From an uncultured Fibrobacterota bacterium (lineage in GTDB: Bacteria; Fibrobacterota; Fibrobacteria; Fibrobacterales; Fibrobacteraceae), in the NCBI GenBank assembly GCA_903876665.1, contig CAIRAY010000130.1, positions 1 through 64,000 on the forward strand: a DNA stretch of 64,000 nt. Reading direction: 5' to 3'. A program made the translations under genes and the position numbers. This document shows, one piece after another, positions 55,967-64,000 of the stretch (positions are counted from its first letter, which is position 1; each line of letters starts with the position of its first letter). The notes beneath the pieces are model-generated. The model made no database searches. It was not told where the DNA came from and saw only the letters and a program-made list of their open reading frames with translations.

Positions 55967-56812
55967 ATGGAAACTCCCTCTCAGGTCATGAAACAACTCC
56001 ACGAGGCGGCCGATTTTATCAAGGCCTCGCTGGGCGATTATCCTGTTCCCGCCTTTGGACTCATCCTGGGAACAGGGCTTGGGGGACTTGTCGAACAAAT
56101 GAAAGTCCACCTGACCATTCCATTTTCCGACATTCCCCATTTTCCGCAAAGCTCCATAAAGGGCCATGCGGGACAACTGGTAATGGGCTCCTTCGCGGGC
56201 AAGTCCGTCCTGGTCATGCGAGGGCGAGTCCATGTATATGAAGGCATTCCACTCGAGCAGATCGTATTTCCCGTACGCCTGATGCGCATCCTGGGTGTGG
56301 GAATTCTGGTGATCACCAATGCAGCCGGGGGCCTTGACCCTTCCTTCGCTCCAGGTGACATTATGGCCATCACCGATCATATTAATTTGATGGGGCGCAA
56401 CCCGCTCATTGGTCCCAATCTCGATGAACTTGGAATTCGCTTCCCCGACATGACCCAGGTATACGACCGGGAGCTGCTTGCCTTAGCTGAGCAATCCGCC
56501 CTGGAGTCCCAAATTCGTATGCACAAAGGGGTCTACATCGGCGTCACCGGCCCCTCCATGGAGACCCCTGCCGAAACCCGCATGCTACGGATTCTTGGCG
56601 CAGACGCGGTGGGAATGTCTACCATCCCCGAAGTCATTACCGCCGTGCATTGTGGCTTACGGGTCCTTGTGATGTCTGCCATCACCAATGTAAATCGTCC
56701 GGACTGCATGGAGCCTGCCCCCCTGGATACCATTCTGGCAAACGCATCCGTGTCCGGAATCAAAATATTCCGTGTCCTTGAAGGCGTTCTGCGCCAACTG
56801 CCCCAGGACTGA
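55967..56812 (+). CDS. Purine nucleoside phosphorylase (trimeric PNP family)
   Basis: 281 residues. Conserved features are G-L-I-L-G-T-G-L-G-G-L near residue 27, K-G-H-A-G, R-G-R-V-H-V-Y-E-G, N-A-A-G-G-L and the base-binding G-P-S-M-E-T-P-A-E with I-T-N-V-N-R. The Glu in S-M-E-T and the Asn after I-T are typical of enzymes for 6-oxopurines (inosine, guanosine) and differ from methylthioadenosine phosphorylase. It splits the nucleoside with phosphate into base and ribose-1-phosphate. The next gene, three bases downstream, encodes an MTA/SAH/adenosine deaminase whose products (inosine-type nucleosides) are natural substrates, so methylthioinosine use is also possible. The start is not well fixed: an in-frame ATG at 55988 is an alternative, and neither has a clear ribosome-binding site. 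Confidence 0.9.
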   Translation: METPSQVMKQLHEAADFIKASLGDYPVPAFGLILGTGLGGLVEQMKVHLTIPFSDIPHFPQSSIKGHAGQLVMGSFAGKSVLVMRGRVHVYEGIPLEQIVFPVRLMRILGVGILVITNAAGGLDPSFAPGDIMAITDHINLMGRNPLIGPNLDELGIRFPDMTQVYDRELLALAEQSALESQIRMHKGVYIGVTGPSMETPAETRMLRILGADAVGMSTIPEVITAVHCGLRVLVMSAITNVNRPDCMEPAPLDTILANASVSGIKIFRVLEGVLRQLPQD

Positions 56813-56815
56813 ACC

Positions 56816-58141
56816 ATGAAAACTCGCGTTGACCTTCTGATAAAAAACGGCCTCTTGTTGGCGCACCCCTGCCGGGAAGCCCATCCACAATGGACAATTG
56901 CAGTCAAAAATGGCATCGTTCTGGATTTTGGGCCTGCGGAAAATTTGGCGCAACAGTACGAAGCTCCGACCGAGATCGATGCGCAAAATTGCCTGGTCAT
57001 GCCAGGCCTAGTGAACACCCATACCCACATTGCCATGAGTTGTTATCGTGGCCTTGCGGACGACCAACCGCTGATGGAGTGGCTGAACCAAAGCATCTTT
57101 CCGGCGGAATCCAAAACCAACCCGGACCAGGTGTACTGGAGCTCCATGCTCTCCTGCGCCGAGATGATCCGCTCCGGTACCACAACCTTCTGCGACATGT
57201 ATCTTTTTGAGCAGGAAGTGGCCAAGGCCACGGACCATGCAGGACTCCGGGCTCTTTTGGGAGAAGGCATTTTTGGCTTCCCTTCCACCAATTACGGTCC
57301 CATCGACAAGGGCTTCGAATATATCCGTCAAATGATCAAAGACTGGAAAGGGCATCCCCGGATTTCTATTGGAGTCATGCCCCATGCGCCATACACTTGT
57401 CCCCCCGCCCTTTTGGGACTCGCGGCCAAATTTGCCCGGGAACAAAAGCTTCCGCTGGTGATTCACCTTGCCGAGACCCAAACCGAAGATGCCGATATCC
57501 GTCGCGAACATGGAATGAGTCCGGTGGAACTCCTGGAACGGATCGGATTTCTAGGCCCCGATGTCCTAGCCGCCCACTGCGTCTGGCTTTCGGACAATGA
57601 CATGGACATCCTTGCCCGGCACGGGGTCCGAGTTTCCTACAACCCCGAGTCCAACATGAAGCTCGGGTCCGGAACCGCTCCCATTCCGGAGCTCCTTGCC
57701 CGCGGAATCTGTGTGGGAATTGGCACCGATGGCAGCGCCAGCAATAACGATATGGACATGTTCACCGAAATGGACTTCGCAGCCAAGCTCCAAAAAGTGC
57801 ATCGGCTCGATCCCACCGCCCTCCCGGCTCCCCAGGTCCTTCGCATGGCTACTCTGGGAGGCGCACAGGCTCTCGGAATGGAATCCCTGATCGGCTCCCT
57901 GGAACCCGGAAAAGCCGCTGACATCATCATCCTTGAATTAGATAAACCTCATCTACAACCATTGTACCACCTGGATTCCCAGCTAGTTTACGCAGCCAAA
58001 GGCCCCGATGTCCGCGACACCATTGTCCAAGGAAAAATCCTAATGCGGGACCGAAAGATCTTGGCCTTCGACGAATCCGAAGTCTTCGCCCAAATTCGAC
58101 GCATTCACAAAAAAGTGCTTTCGGATGTCGGGAAAGAATAA
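56816..58141 (+). CDS. mtaD: 5'-methylthioadenosine/S-adenosylhomocysteine deaminase-like amidohydrolase
   Basis: 441 residues of the amidohydrolase superfamily (TIM barrel with a small beta-sandwich made of both ends). Metal ligands are His69 and His71 in N-T-H-T-H, a His in V-I-H-L-A-E-T near residue 220, a His in A-A-H-C, and the catalytic Asp in G-I-G-T-D-G-S-A-S-N-N-D. The segments M-S-C-Y-R-G-L-A-D-D and M-E-W-L match the MtaD / SAH-deaminase group rather than guanine or cytosine deaminases. It would deaminate MTA, SAH or adenosine to the inosine forms. It forms an operon with the phosphorylase gene three bases upstream. No terminator is evident before the motA promoter, which starts five bases after the stop. 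Confidence 0.88.
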   Translation: MKTRVDLLIKNGLLLAHPCREAHPQWTIAVKNGIVLDFGPAENLAQQYEAPTEIDAQNCLVMPGLVNTHTHIAMSCYRGLADDQPLMEWLNQSIFPAESKTNPDQVYWSSMLSCAEMIRSGTTTFCDMYLFEQEVAKATDHAGLRALLGEGIFGFPSTNYGPIDKGFEYIRQMIKDWKGHPRISIGVMPHAPYTCPPALLGLAAKFAREQKLPLVIHLAETQTEDADIRREHGMSPVELLERIGFLGPDVLAAHCVWLSDNDMDILARHGVRVSYNPESNMKLGSGTAPIPELLARGICVGIGTDGSASNNDMDMFTEMDFAAKLQKVHRLDPTALPAPQVLRMATLGGAQALGMESLIGSLEPGKAADIIILELDKPHLQPLYHLDSQLVYAAKGPDVRDTIVQGKILMRDRKILAFDESEVFAQIRRIHKKVLSDVGKE

Positions 58142-58145
58142 AATC

Positions 58146-58173
58146 TGGACATATTTGATTAATTTGATATAAT
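58146..58173 (+). promoter_or_regulatory. Promoter of motAB
   Basis: TGGACA (58146-58151), 16 bases, TATAAT (58168-58173) with an extended -10 TG at 58165-58166. The start near 58180 gives a 40-base leader, with GGAG 6 bases before the ATG. Confidence 0.65.
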
Positions 58174-58220
58174 CGTCCTATCGTGTTCGACCTAAAATAG
58201 AGCAAATTTCGGAGTTCTCT

Positions 58221-59069
58221 ATGAATGTGCTTCTTGGTTATATCATTGTGCTTGGCTCGGTTCTTGGTGGTTATGCCATCGCCAAGGGAAACTTCAGCAT
58301 GCTCATCCAGCCTGCAGAGTACATCGTGATCATCGGTGCTGCGGTAGGGTCTCTGGTGATCGGAAACCCTCCCAAGGTCATTTCCGGTTTAGTCAAAGGC
58401 ATGCTGGCGGCCTTTGCCGGCAAGGGCTACGTCCGCAAGGACTACATCGACCTGCTCCTTCTTTTCAATGACCTCTCCGTCATGGTCCGGCGCGAAGGCC
58501 TTCTCGCCATTGAAAATGACGTAGAACATCCACATGAAAGTAAAATTTTTAAGAAGTACCCCAAGATCCTCGGCAATCACGAAGTGGAACACATGATTAC
58601 CGACAACCTCCGCAATATTATCAGTGGAGGTATCGACGCCACTCAGCTCGACAACCTTTTGGATGCCCAGATTGAAGGCGCAGTCGAAGAGGCCACCGAA
58701 CCAGCTCACGCCTTGCAGAATATGTCCGATGGTATTCCAGGCCTCGGTATCGTGGCCGCAGTGCAGGGTGTGATTATCACCATGAACTACCTGGCTGAGC
58801 CCCCGGAAATTATTGGACACCATGTGGCTGCAGCGCTGGTGGGAACCTTTCTGGGTGTGCTTCTTTGTTACGGATTTGTGGGCCCCATGGCCAGAGCCCT
58901 CGAAGGCAAAGCCAAAGATTTTAAAATCTATCTGGTTGTGCTCAAGGCGCTGATTATGGCTGTGGCTCAAGGCTGTTCGCCCCAGATCGTGCGCGAGTTT
59001 GGCCGTGCCATGGTTCCTGGAGATATTCGCCCCACCGTTCAGGAAATGGAAAAGCTGAGTGGTAAATAG
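58221..59069 (+). CDS. motA: Flagellar/gliding motor stator protein A
   Basis: 282 residues of the MotA family. Four membrane segments are visible: residues about 3-21, 33-50, 170-192 and 202-222. The large cytoplasmic loop contains R-R-E-G-L-L-A-I-E, which touches the rotor in E. coli. The conserved proline segment I-P-G-L-G-I-V-A-A-V-Q-G-V-I and the V-A-A-A-L-V-G-T-F-L-G-V-L-L helix line the ion channel. MotA5-MotB2 units drive a rotor with proton flow across the inner membrane. It is followed by motB after two bases. No flagellar rotor or filament gene is in the window, so which machine it drives is open. Confidence 0.95.
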   Translation: MNVLLGYIIVLGSVLGGYAIAKGNFSMLIQPAEYIVIIGAAVGSLVIGNPPKVISGLVKGMLAAFAGKGYVRKDYIDLLLLFNDLSVMVRREGLLAIENDVEHPHESKIFKKYPKILGNHEVEHMITDNLRNIISGGIDATQLDNLLDAQIEGAVEEATEPAHALQNMSDGIPGLGIVAAVQGVIITMNYLAEPPEIIGHHVAAALVGTFLGVLLCYGFVGPMARALEGKAKDFKIYLVVLKALIMAVAQGCSPQIVREFGRAMVPGDIRPTVQEMEKLSGK

Positions 59070-59071
59070 CG

Positions 59072-59926
59072 ATGGCAGACAATAGCGAACGCCCCATCAT
59101 CATCAAGAAAATCAAGAAGATGGCCGCTGGACACCACGGCGGTTCTTGGAAGGTTGCCTATGCAGATTTTGTGACCGCCATGATGGCCTTCTTCCTCCTG
59201 ATGTGGCTACTCGCAACGGCTTCTGCATCCACCCGTGCCGCAATCGAATATTATTTCAAAAACCACAGCGTTTTTAGTGCAGGCTCAGGAGTCATGAATG
59301 TGACCTCTGCTCCCCGCAAAACCAATGCGGACACGGAATCCAAGGACAAGAGCTCTCCCATGGGCAATAAGAACAAGTCCGACAAGGGTCCCGAAAAATC
59401 CAAGTCCGATGCAAACAAGGAAGCCACGCAAAAAGAAATCCGCAAAATGATCGATTTGAAACTGTCCCAATATGCGGACCAGATGCAAGTCGACATTACT
59501 CCGGAAGGCGTGCGCATCAACATTATGGACAAAGACGGTCAACCGATGTTCCTTTCGGGGGCAGCCCAATTTCAAGGTTGGTCCGCGCAAGTCCTGAAGG
59601 TCCTCGCCGAAGAAATCAACCGACTCCCCAATCCAGTGGTCATCGAGGGCCACACCGATGCCGTGCCTTTTGCCGGGAATGGCCAACTCACCAATTGGGA
59701 GCTCTCCACTCAACGCTCCATGGCCGCGCGCCGGGCCCTTGAATTCTACGGTGTAGACCGCGCCCGCTTCTCCAAAATTATTGGCTACGCAGACAAACAA
59801 CTCCTGATGCCCGACAAACCCACCGATCCTCGCAACCGCCGCATCAGTGTCATCCTGCAATTCGAAGACGCAGAACAAAGCAACATGAAGGCCATCGACT
59901 TGCTCTCCACCGATGATTCGCTGTAA
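59072..59926 (+). CDS. motB: Flagellar/gliding motor stator protein B
   Basis: 284 residues. The single membrane helix (about 29-50) starts A-Y-A-D-F-V-T-A-M-M-A-F-F, with the proton-binding aspartate at residue 32, the same position as in E. coli MotB. A plug-like segment follows, then a Lys/Ser-rich linker (about 85-125). The C-terminal OmpA-like domain (about 150-275) has V-I-E-G-H-T-D and N-R-R-I-S-V for peptidoglycan binding. It anchors the stator in the wall and carries the protons. The Asp and the lack of polar-residue substitutions suggest a proton rather than sodium motor. A bidirectional terminator lies 105 bases after the stop. Confidence 0.95.
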   Translation: MADNSERPIIIKKIKKMAAGHHGGSWKVAYADFVTAMMAFFLLMWLLATASASTRAAIEYYFKNHSVFSAGSGVMNVTSAPRKTNADTESKDKSSPMGNKNKSDKGPEKSKSDANKEATQKEIRKMIDLKLSQYADQMQVDITPEGVRINIMDKDGQPMFLSGAAQFQGWSAQVLKVLAEEINRLPNPVVIEGHTDAVPFAGNGQLTNWELSTQRSMAARRALEFYGVDRARFSKIIGYADKQLLMPDKPTDPRNRRISVILQFEDAEQSNMKAIDLLSTDDSL

Positions 59927-60031
59927 CGTTTACATCCGTGCCGTCCAAAACCCTACAGACCAATAATACCAATGGTCTAACGAGTTTCGATTATTTTATT
60001 TTGGATAGTAGCATTTTTACATACAAATTCA

Positions 60032-60074
60032 AAACAAAAGCGCACAGCTAACCAGCCGTGCGCTTTTGTTTTAC
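60032..60074. terminator. Bidirectional terminator between motB and the DUF349 gene
   Basis: AAACAAAAGCGCAC (60032-60045) pairs perfectly with GTGCGCTTTTGTTT (60058-60071), loop of 12 bases, flanked by A- and T-runs, so it can end both convergent transcripts. Upstream, AGACCA / TGGTCT (59957-59978) makes a smaller hairpin. Confidence 0.85.
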
Positions 60075-60083
60075 TGAGTTACC

Positions 60084-62981
60084 TTACCGGTTGGGACGCC
60101 GGTCACCCTGGGGCTGTTCTCCGCGCACGGCATTGAACACTCCGTCACAGGCCGCGTTGAAGCGATTCCAGACCTTGTCCGAATGCTCACGAGGTACCGC
60201 ACCGACTTCCTTCCACAGGCGACGCAGGTGCTTGACTTCTTCGAGGGCTTCTTCTCCGAGGTTTTCGGAACTGATCAAGCGCTCCGCCTGTTCGATCAGC
60301 AGGTACTTGCGTTGCAAATTATTTTTGCGGGCTTGTTCCTGGATATCGAGCTGGTCACGGCGCAATTCGAAAAAGTCGTCACAGACCTTGCGGAACTGGT
60401 GGTAAAGCTCCTGTTCCTGCGCCCCGGAACGCCCCATTTGCTTCCATTCATCCTGAATGTCGCGGACGATTTCGGAGGCCTGATTGGAGCCCGCCTCGTT
60501 GCATAATTCACGGACCTTGTCGATCATGGTCTGCTTTTCGGCAAGACGCTTGTCCAGCTCGGCACGAATGCTTGGATCGGCAGAGGCGCGCTTTTCCAGG
60601 TACTGGTCAGTGATTTTGCAGTAGCGGTCCCAGAGAGCGTCCACTTCTTCCTTAGGCACCATTCCGATGGAGCGCCATTCAGCTTCGATGGAATCGACGG
60701 TCTCGTTTACATTGGGACTTGTTGGATCCAGATTGAGAGCTTCTAGGCGCGCACAAAGAGCAACCTTGCGCTCAAAATTAGCGTTCTTTTCTTGATCGAG
60801 CGCATCAAAATGCTCCCGCTTCCGGTTGAAGAAGGCGTCGCACGCAGTGCGGAAGCGCGCCCAAATTTCATCGGACTGAGCCTTGGGAACTGACCCTACG
60901 GATTTCCATTCATCCTGAAGATTCCTCAAACGGTTGGTGGCTCCGTTCCAGTCATTCGAAGCGCTGAGCGCCTCGGCCTTTTCACACAGGACCACTTTTT
61001 TCTCGTAGTTGATATGGCGCTCGCCATCTTCGCGGGCCAAGTATTCCTTGTGGTGGGAATAGAAAATATCGCAAGCGGCGCGGAAGCGGTCCCAGATCGG
61101 CTGGTTCTGCTCACGCGGAACAGGACCCGCCTGTTTCCACTCATCTTGGAGCTGCTGAACCCTGCGGCCCTTGTCCTTCCATTGATCGGAGGTATCCGCA
61201 TTGATGCGGTCCACTTCTTCGCAGAACGCAATTTTTGCTTCCAGGTTCTTCTGCTTTTGTTGATTCTGTTCGTCAATATAGCCCTGGAACTTGGACATGA
61301 TTTGTTCGGTGGACGCCTTGTAGCGATCCCAAAGTTCCTGCAAGCGTGGATGAGGGACGAACCCGGCATCCTTCCAGGCCTGTTGCAGGTGACGCAGCTT
61401 GCCCATGGCTTCAGGTGCATCCTCCAAAACAAGCAACGCATCGACTTCCTTGATGATGTGCTCACGTTCCTGTTCATTGCGCCAGGATTCCCACTCCTTC
61501 ATTTCCTCGAAGCGGGCCGTGGCTGCGCGGTATTCCTTCCAGATATCGTGGAACTGATATTTGTCTTCGCCTACGATATCCTTCCACTCCAGATAGGTGG
61601 AGCGAAGAATTCTTGAAATTTCCTTGAAATCCTGATTTTCATCGAGCTCGGTAACCCGGGTGATGAGCCCACGCAGTTGATTCATCTTTTCTTCGAAAGA
61701 GGCCTGCATGGCATCGGAGCGGTCGTTTAGGCGTTGTCCCAGCTGGGAACGGAGGGAATTGTAGGCTTGCATGGAAGGGTCTTCGCCCTCCAGCAAGGGA
61801 AGGCGCTCCCAATCCCGCACCAAGCCCCGAAGTTGCCGTTCGACGGATTCGAGGTCCTCTTGCGTCAGAAGGAGCTTCAGCTGGTCCAGGATTTCGCCAC
61901 GGATGGACTTTTGGCGATCTTCGGACGCCTTTTCGTCCTGAATGTGTTGTACCTGTTCGGCCATGCGCTGGTAGCGCAGCAAAGCAGCCTGGTAACGCTT
62001 GGATGCATCGACCGGGGCCTCACTCGCGACAGAATTCCACTGGTTCCGGATTCCGGGAAGCTCCGAGGCGAGAGAATCCGCGTTGCCTTCGTTGACCAGA
62101 ATTTCAAGACGGCCCACCAGATCCAAAGCCTGCTGTTGCTTGACAAGACGCTCGGAGGCGGCCTGGGCTTGAAGGGCAATTTCGGCGCGCTGGGCTTGGC
62201 ATTTGGCAAAGAAGTCGCTTACCAACTGGTCAAAATCCCCCTGCAATGTATCCATTCCGAGGGATTTGGCTTCAGCAACCACCAGATTGAATTCACCTTC
62301 GTTCTCAATATGATTTCGGGTATCCAATAAGCGGACGGCATGGGCCATGACTGCGGCGCGCTTAGGACGGAGGGTCGGATCTTCCTGAACCACTGCCGAG
62401 GGGGCCGGTGCGGACTTGGCGGCATTGCTGCGCAGACGGTCCGAAGCTTTTACCCGAACAGAAGGATGACGGGAATGGTCGGCCACATCTTGAAGAAGAG
62501 CTTCGCTATCCAAATTTTCAAGCGCGGCCAGAGACACTTTTTCGTCCGCATCGCGCAGAGCAACCTGGGCGAGCATTGCAGCCTTGTTGCACTTGGAGAC
62601 AAGGCCAAGGCGAACATCGGCGGAACGGGCGTTGCGAATCACTTCATCAGAAAGATTGCTGGGACGGAGTTCACGAATCATGTCCCCAATTTCGGCAGTG
62701 AGGGCGCCATCGAAAATCCGCAAAATGCGGGCGAGTTCTTCCTGTACTTTTTGAATGGCTATTTGGCGAATTTCGGGATCGGAGTCCTGTTGCAGGTCGC
62801 GAAGGACGGAGAGAAGGCTGAGCTTGCGGGCGGCTATTTGACGAATTTTGGGGTTGCGATCCGTTTGGATAATCGTGACAAGGACATCTTGTTGATCCGC
62901 GCTGAGCGCTTGAACTGCAGCAGTGCGGACGTCGGGGTTCGAATGTTTCCACTGTGGGCGAATGAGGTCTAGAAGGGACAT
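60084..62981 (-). CDS. HEAT-repeat and multi-DUF349 protein, unknown function
   Basis: 965 residues from the ATG at 62981, chosen because GGAG lies 7 bases upstream; a 22-residue longer frame is rejected. No signal peptide or membrane helix. Residues about 1-190 contain HEAT-like helical repeats (N-P-K-I-R-Q-I-A-A-R-K-L, D-P-E-I-R-Q-I-A-I-Q-K-V). From about residue 310 to the end, about nine DUF349 repeats follow, each with the pattern L-x-x-L-x-x-E-W-K-x-x-G-x-V-P-K ... W-x-R-F-x-x-A-C-D-x-F at spacings of 70-80 residues; the first two are divergent. DUF349 proteins are long helical bundles found mainly in Bacteroidetes relatives and actinobacteria, role unclear. The C-terminal tail is short and basic. 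It is single, with its own leader and a terminator. Confidence 0.85.
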   Translation of the reverse strand: MSLLDLIRPQWKHSNPDVRTAAVQALSADQQDVLVTIIQTDRNPKIRQIAARKLSLLSVLRDLQQDSDPEIRQIAIQKVQEELARILRIFDGALTAEIGDMIRELRPSNLSDEVIRNARSADVRLGLVSKCNKAAMLAQVALRDADEKVSLAALENLDSEALLQDVADHSRHPSVRVKASDRLRSNAAKSAPAPSAVVQEDPTLRPKRAAVMAHAVRLLDTRNHIENEGEFNLVVAEAKSLGMDTLQGDFDQLVSDFFAKCQAQRAEIALQAQAASERLVKQQQALDLVGRLEILVNEGNADSLASELPGIRNQWNSVASEAPVDASKRYQAALLRYQRMAEQVQHIQDEKASEDRQKSIRGEILDQLKLLLTQEDLESVERQLRGLVRDWERLPLLEGEDPSMQAYNSLRSQLGQRLNDRSDAMQASFEEKMNQLRGLITRVTELDENQDFKEISRILRSTYLEWKDIVGEDKYQFHDIWKEYRAATARFEEMKEWESWRNEQEREHIIKEVDALLVLEDAPEAMGKLRHLQQAWKDAGFVPHPRLQELWDRYKASTEQIMSKFQGYIDEQNQQKQKNLEAKIAFCEEVDRINADTSDQWKDKGRRVQQLQDEWKQAGPVPREQNQPIWDRFRAACDIFYSHHKEYLAREDGERHINYEKKVVLCEKAEALSASNDWNGATNRLRNLQDEWKSVGSVPKAQSDEIWARFRTACDAFFNRKREHFDALDQEKNANFERKVALCARLEALNLDPTSPNVNETVDSIEAEWRSIGMVPKEEVDALWDRYCKITDQYLEKRASADPSIRAELDKRLAEKQTMIDKVRELCNEAGSNQASEIVRDIQDEWKQMGRSGAQEQELYHQFRKVCDDFFELRRDQLDIQEQARKNNLQRKYLLIEQAERLISSENLGEEALEEVKHLRRLWKEVGAVPREHSDKVWNRFNAACDGVFNAVRGEQPQGDRRPNR

Positions 62982-63009
62982 ATAAATCTCCAGGGTTTGA
63001 CAAAAAGAC

Positions 63010-63033
63010 TCCCGGTAATGGTTTATACCGGGA
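63010..63033. promoter_or_regulatory. Palindrome between the DUF349 gene and priA
   Basis: TCCCGGTA (63010-63017) and TACCGGGA (63026-63033) form a perfect 8-bp inverted repeat with an 8-base centre. On the minus strand it contains TATAAA (63027-63022), a possible -10 box of the DUF349 gene with TTGATA upstream at a short 14-base spacing. It could be an operator or a leader hairpin. Confidence 0.4.
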
Positions 63034-63094
63034 ATCCAGTTTATCAATCTAATAAAACATTGGATTGGTTGGCAGAATTCTATCCTTGATCCCG

Positions 63095-64000
63095 ATGAAT
63101 TTCCTTCCTCAATTCCAATCCTTTGCCGAGGTCGCTTTGCCTGGGGGCACTCCAGAACCCTTGACCTTTGGAATTCCCCAGGGAATGGAAATCTTGAGAG
63201 GGAGTCTGGTCATCGTCCACTTGCGCAACCGGAAGGAACCCTCCCTCGGCCTAGCCGTACGCACCCACGACCAGCTCCCGTCCTTCCCGGTCAAGCCTTT
63301 GGAAAAGCACCCATCCGGGATGATTTTTGACGAATCCTATGTGGAGTTGGTAGAATGGTGCGCCCGTTTCTATTGCACGTCCTTGGGGCGTAGCCTGGAT
63401 GTGTTCTGGCCTGCCGACCTGGGCAAGTGGCTTTCTCCCCCCAAAACTAAAACCCTGAAGACTCCTCGTAGCCGCATCCCCGCAACTCCGGAAACCGCCG
63501 AATCCCTGACTTTGGAGCAGACCCAAGCCATGGAGCGCCTTGCTCCCATGCTCGACGGGACGGGCTTTCGCGGGGCTCTGCTTCATGGAGTCACCGGCTC
63601 CGGAAAAACCCGGGTCTATCTGGAGCTTGTGCAAAGGTGTATCGCCCAAGGCGGGAGGGCTCTTATCCTTGTCCCCGAAATTGCCCTGACCCCCCAGACC
63701 CGGGACCGCTTCCAACGCTACTTGGGCGTGGAGGTCATTGTCCTCCATTCCAACCTGTCCGCCCCCGAGCGCCGCCACTCCTGGGCCCAGCTTCTGGGCG
63801 GATCCGCGCAAGTGGTCATGGGGACCCGCAGCGCCATCTTGGCCCCGGGACTCAAGCCCACCCTGATCATTATCGACGAGGAACATGATTCCTCCTACAA
63901 ACAACAGGATCCTGCGCCACGCTACCACTGCCGGGAACTGGCCTTCCATATTGCCCACCGGCAGGGGGCCCTGGTGGTTCTTGGCTCCGCCACGCCTGCC
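63095..64000 (+). CDS. priA: Primosomal replication helicase PriA, N-terminal part (cut by window end)
   Basis: 302 codons from the ATG at 63095 stay open to the last base; full PriA is about 700-800 residues. The N-terminal part (about 1-130) is the DNA-binding domain, more divergent and shorter than in E. coli. The helicase domain begins near 150 with L-T-L-E-Q-T-Q-A-M, Walker A G-V-T-G-S-G-K-T at about 172-179, V-P-E-I-A-L-T-P-Q, the G-T-R-S-A-I motif and the DEEH box I-I-I-D-E-E-H-D-S-S-Y-K-Q-Q-D, then P-R-Y-H and L-G-S-A-T-P. It restarts stalled replication forks by loading the primosome. No clear ribosome-binding site precedes the ATG. It is divergent from the DUF349 gene, 113 bp away. 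Confidence 0.93.
   Translation, partial: MNFLPQFQSFAEVALPGGTPEPLTFGIPQGMEILRGSLVIVHLRNRKEPSLGLAVRTHDQLPSFPVKPLEKHPSGMIFDESYVELVEWCARFYCTSLGRSLDVFWPADLGKWLSPPKTKTLKTPRSRIPATPETAESLTLEQTQAMERLAPMLDGTGFRGALLHGVTGSGKTRVYLELVQRCIAQGGRALILVPEIALTPQTRDRFQRYLGVEVIVLHSNLSAPERRHSWAQLLGGSAQVVMGTRSAILAPGLKPTLIIIDEEHDSSYKQQDPAPRYHCRELAFHIAHRQGALVVLGSATPA

Noticed and set aside
63251-63958. 235-codon minus-strand frame at the window end
   Set aside because: It is antisense to priA, whose helicase motifs are unmistakable on the plus strand.

Overview
The window reads as a chromosomal segment of a Gram-negative bacterium, most likely from the phylum Fibrobacterota. This is inferred from four things seen together: a TIGR02147-type regulator (a paralogous family best known from Fibrobacter succinogenes), secreted plant-polymer-degrading enzymes, a serine-rich linker inside a pectin lyase, and a Bacteroidetes/Fibrobacter-like C-terminal domain on several exported proteins. 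Motility stator genes (motA/motB) are also present. No rRNA, tRNA, CRISPR array, insertion sequence or prophage was found.

Layout. 226-4321: a tight operon of three unrecognised envelope genes (TPR protein, propeller/LysM protein, small membrane protein). 4481-29221: one intact gene for a secreted protein of 8246 residues, made of eleven large repeat units rich in autotransporter-associated (PATR) beta-strand repeats, followed by cadherin-like and Ig-like modules and a C-terminal domain resembling type IX (Por) sorting domains; there is no autotransporter beta-barrel. 29314-31136: TIGR02147 regulator translationally coupled to a lipoprotein. 31137-39283: GH5 cellulase, class I adenylate cyclase, type III glutamine synthetase with a candidate sigma-54 promoter, and a PL11 rhamnogalacturonan lyase. 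39457-42090: hisE, hisG and an EAL-HDOD signalling protein. 42449-44443: pyrF and a divergent zinc-metallopeptidase lipoprotein.

44424-52146 holds a seven-gene type IV pilus / type II secretion-like operon on the minus strand (ATPase, platform protein, one pseudopilin, fused PilM-PilN, PilO-like, PilP/GspC-like, secretin), with overlapping genes and a good promoter. 52270-54818: arginine decarboxylase speA and a DedA membrane protein, closed by a strong terminator. 54927-58141: an SDR oxidoreductase, then purine nucleoside phosphorylase and an MTA/SAH deaminase, which fit purine and methylthioadenosine salvage. 58221-59926: motA-motB with their own promoter. 60084-62981: a large HEAT/DUF349 repeat protein. 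63095 to the end: the first 302 codons of priA, cut by the window edge.

Features that need explanation are the giant adhesin and its small upstream operon, the C-terminal domain shared by three exported proteins, a 230-bp non-coding element present twice in inverted orientation (42133-42362 and 55671-55900), a nested inverted-repeat element with a C13 tract just before hisG, and three convergent gene pairs that touch or overlap with no terminator between them. All coordinates and motifs were read by eye; no database search was run.
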